The notes beneath the pieces were generated by a model. It made no database searches. It saw only the letters and a list, made by a program, of their open reading frames with translations, and was not told the DNA's origin. Source: CAZJBS01 sp964544475 (GTDB lineage: Bacteria > CLD3 > SB21). From it: 6,736 nucleotides of DNA. The stretch is from positions 1 to 6,736 of the forward strand of contig CAZJBS010000069.1 in NCBI GenBank assembly GCA_964544475.1, given 5' to 3'. Of the stretch, positions 4,699-6,736 are shown piece by piece. The position numbers were made by a program, and so were the translations under genes. Each line of letters starts with the position of its first letter. Within the stretch, counting starts at the first letter, position 1.

Positions 4699-6654
4699 CT
4701 ATTTCAGCAAATTCATCTTCATGGTCTTGATCTGATCACCCGCCTGCAGCCGGTACAAATACAGACCGCTCGCAACTTCATTGCCGGAATCGTCTTTTCC
4801 GTTCCAGGTGATTTCTTTGGCTCCGGCCTCCTGGTAATCATTGACCAGGGTTGCCACGTGCTGTCCGACAGCGTTGAATATCTTCAATGTGACATGGCCG
4901 GCTTCCGGGATTTCATAGCTGATGCGGGTCGTCGGGTTAAACGGATTGGGGCTGTTTTGTGCCAGGAGGAACTGATGTCGATGACCTTCCTCCCCGGCTG
5001 TCTTTGGCAGCATCGCACCGACGGCGACAGCCATGCTGTTGGAAACGGCCGATAGTTGATTTTGGCTGTCTTGCGCCTTGATCCTGTAGTGCGCATAATT
5101 GTGCGCCCAACTGCCGCCGATGATGAAGTCATCCTCGATCCAGGAGGTTCCTCCCACAGCGGCTTTCAGAGACCATGTGGTTGGCGGTACGGACGGGCTG
5201 GCCGAAAATCCCCGCCAGACTTCATATCCGGTCACATCCAATTCAGGGTTGGCTTTCCAGAACACACGGATCAAGTTGGATGTCGGAGTATTTTTGCCGA
5301 CGTACACAAGGACCGGCGGCGCCGGTGCCGGATTGTCAAGACGACGGTAGACGACCACCTTGTTGTCTTTCCACGGATAGGCATCCTCGGCCGCGACACA
5401 GACAATGCTGACGGCTCCCAAACCCGTGATGTCGCCTGCCAGAAGTGTCATCCCCTGGGCAGTCCTGTGTTCACTGACGCCGGGAATCAAGAAGGGCTGG
5501 AATTCAATGTCAGCGACATCATCAGGAAACCCATTCGAACCGTCATTGTAACAAACAAACGGATAGTCCGATGTGTAATCAATGGTCTGTTGGCTGTTGG
5601 CGATCACGTCCAACTTGCCGTCATTATTGATGTCGGCCGGGACGGATGACGTCACATAAGTTGGGAATGTGCCATCCACGAAATAATATCGGGGAGCTGG
5701 CCACGACAACGTCGTTCCGCTTGCACCGGCACGAATACCGGGATTGAAAAGGAAGTCCTGTGATCCATCGCCATTGAAATCGGCCGCATTCACGGTCAGA
5801 TAGTTGTATGGCTGGCCATATGTGATGGTATTGACCATCGGGTCCGCGCTTTCCTGGACAAACCAGTTGGCGCCGGCAGCCGGTGTATTATTCTTCCATC
5901 GTCGCCCGCGATACGTCTGATCGCTCTGACTCTGCATTTCCAAAAGCACGATCTCATTGAACCCGGCATTCTGGTCATTACCGTAACCGGAGTTGTAGAA
6001 TTCTCCGACATTCAAAGCGCGAATGGTCGACATGCCCGAGCCCTGGATGGTGAAATTAGGAGTACCACCTGAGCCACCAAAATAGGGATTTGAGGTGCCG
6101 TTATTCTTGTAAATGTACACCGCTGAGCCCGAGCCCACAGCAAGATCCCCAAGGCGTGTCGTCGGATAATCAACGCCATCAAAATACCCTGACTTCACCA
6201 ATTGCGCCCCACCCGCCGGAACGTTAATAGTCTGTAACAGAACCAGCGTTGATCCGCTCACCTGCAGGATGTCAACGTGGTATGTGACCACGCTTGACAC
6301 ATCTTTAGAGTAACTCACAGCCAATTCCATGACGCCGTTCCCATCGACATTAATCGTGTCCATGTCTTTGAATACATAGCCGGTATAGCTCACACTGTAT
6401 GATCTCAGGACAGCGGAACTCGAAAAGAGCCCGCTCCCGTTGTTGGGCCGGTAAGTGATATAAAAAGAATAGGGTCCCGCTTGTTCGGCGGAAATCAGAT
6501 CCACTTTCCCGTCTCCACTGAGATCGGCCATGGCCATTTTGGACGTATTGTATGTATTATAGTAGATGTCTTCCGCCCAATCGTCGGGATCAGGCTGAGC
6601 GAAGACGGCCGAAGTCCAGACCACCATACTGAAAAGAACAAGAATCGCTTTCAT
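4699..6654 (-). CDS. gene C: secreted FG-GAP/VCBS beta-propeller protein with FN3 and type IX-like sorting domain (651 aa), paralog of gene A
   Basis: The signal peptide is MKAILVLFSMVVWTSAVFA, with likely cleavage before or after Q20, and there is no lipobox. Seven FG-GAP/VCBS-like units have loops near 43 (DLSGDGKVD), 100, 155, 215, 291 (ADFNGDGSQD), 340 (DINNDGKLD) and 407 (degenerate). The order and the long insertions in units 3 and 4 match gene A, as do PNNGSG (about 70-75) and RLDN just before the FN3. Residues about 445-542 are FN3, then a linker, then the FlgD-Ig/Por_Secre_tail module (566-651) with NPFNPTT. The ATG at 6652-6654 has AGGAG 6 nt upstream. From residue 447 nearly to the end it is almost identical to gene A, differing by one Ser/Phe and one Thr/Ala exchange. 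Likely exported and surface attached; ligand unknown. Confidence 0.93.
   Translation of the reverse strand: MKAILVLFSMVVWTSAVFAQPDPDDWAEDIYYNTYNTSKMAMADLSGDGKVDLISAEQAGPYSFYITYRPNNGSGLFSSSAVLRSYSVSYTGYVFKDMDTINVDGNGVMELAVSYSKDVSSVVTYHVDILQVSGSTLVLLQTINVPAGGAQLVKSGYFDGVDYPTTRLGDLAVGSGSAVYIYKNNGTSNPYFGGSGGTPNFTIQGSGMSTIRALNVGEFYNSGYGNDQNAGFNEIVLLEMQSQSDQTYRGRRWKNNTPAAGANWFVQESADPMVNTITYGQPYNYLTVNAADFNGDGSQDFLFNPGIRAGASGTTLSWPAPRYYFVDGTFPTYVTSSVPADINNDGKLDVIANSQQTIDYTSDYPFVCYNDGSNGFPDDVADIEFQPFLIPGVSEHRTAQGMTLLAGDITGLGAVSIVCVAAEDAYPWKDNKVVVYRRLDNPAPAPPVLVYVGKNTPTSNLIRVFWKANPELDVTGYEVWRGFSASPSVPPTTWSLKAAVGGTSWIEDDFIIGGSWAHNYAHYRIKAQDSQNQLSAVSNSMAVAVGAMLPKTAGEEGHRHQFLLAQNSPNPFNPTTRISYEIPEAGHVTLKIFNAVGQHVATLVNDYQEAGAKEITWNGKDDSGNEVASGLYLYRLQAGDQIKTMKMNLLK
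4711..5313 (-). repeat. 603-bp direct repeat, copy 2 (FN3 plus sorting-module cassette of gene C)
   Basis: This is the partner of 128-730, in the same orientation, with 598 of 603 bases identical by eye. All five differences fall at 5197-5269, the side nearer the propeller. The 3' boundary is four codons before the stop, where gene C uses different codons from gene A for the same residues (Leu and Lys). The two copies bracket gene B and the 3' intergenic region, so recombination between them would remove 4583 bp. Confidence 0.97.
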
Positions 6655-6660
6655 GACTTT

Positions 6661-6665
6661 CTCCT
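6661..6665 (-). promoter_or_regulatory. gene C ribosome binding site
   Basis: AGGAG on the minus strand stands 6 nt before the gene C ATG and fixes the start. In the AT-rich 70 bases upstream to the window edge I see TTGGCA-like and TATTAT-like strings on the minus strand, but not at a convincing spacing, so no promoter is called. Confidence 0.75.
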
Positions 6666-6736
6666 AATTGATAAGGTTAGATATTAACGGTCTCATAATA
6701 GGATTAACATAATTTCCTTAGAATTGCCAAGCTTCA

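Noticed and set aside
5056..5649. 197-aa open frame on the plus strand
   Set aside because: It is antisense to gene C. Its first part is a shadow of the repeated cassette and has a matching antisense frame at 473-790. The translation has no recognisable domain.

Overview
The window carries three long genes, all on the minus strand and therefore transcribed from right to left: 6654→4699, 3958→2183 and 2011→116. Each product has a Sec signal peptide without a lipobox, an FG-GAP/VCBS-type beta-propeller region with seven recognisable repeat units, and a C-terminal FlgD-Ig-like sorting module with the hallmark NPFNP motif and the pattern WnGkd..G.e.aSGlYlY, ending in a basic residue. This C-terminus is typical of type IX secretion cargo (Por_Secre_tail / FlgD_ig families) in the Fibrobacterota-Chlorobiota-Bacteroidota superphylum and allied candidate phyla (Calditrichota, KSB1, Marinimicrobia, Zixibacteria, Cloacimonadota). 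I cannot name the species. There is no housekeeping gene, no RNA gene, no transposase and no CRISPR array.

Layout from left to right: 1-62 holds nothing recognised; a terminator-like hairpin lies at 63-93; gene A (631 aa) at 116-2011; a 171-bp gap with two abutting perfect hairpins and a leader with mutually exclusive pairings; gene B (591 aa) at 2183-3958; a 740-bp gene-free stretch (3959-4698) with a structured gene B leader, a run of 14 A, a small degenerate repeat, a 247-bp MITE-like palindromic element and the gene C terminator; gene C (651 aa) at 4699-6654; then 82 bp of upstream sequence with a good ribosome binding site.

The strongest signal is a 603-bp direct repeat: 128-730 and 4711-5313 differ at only five positions, all transitions, clustered at one end. 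It covers almost exactly the fibronectin-III, linker and sorting-module half of genes A and C, while their propeller halves are only distantly alike. This points to recent gene conversion, or shuffling of an anchoring cassette, between adjacent paralogous surface proteins. Gene B lies between the two copies and has a different, diverged sorting module.

The three genes are probably secreted or surface-displayed proteins delivered by the same export route. Their ligands cannot be read from the sequence. Other points worth attention are the covarying hairpins of the 247-bp element and the leaders of genes A and B, which could control translation. Most of the remaining open frames are antisense shadows of the three genes.
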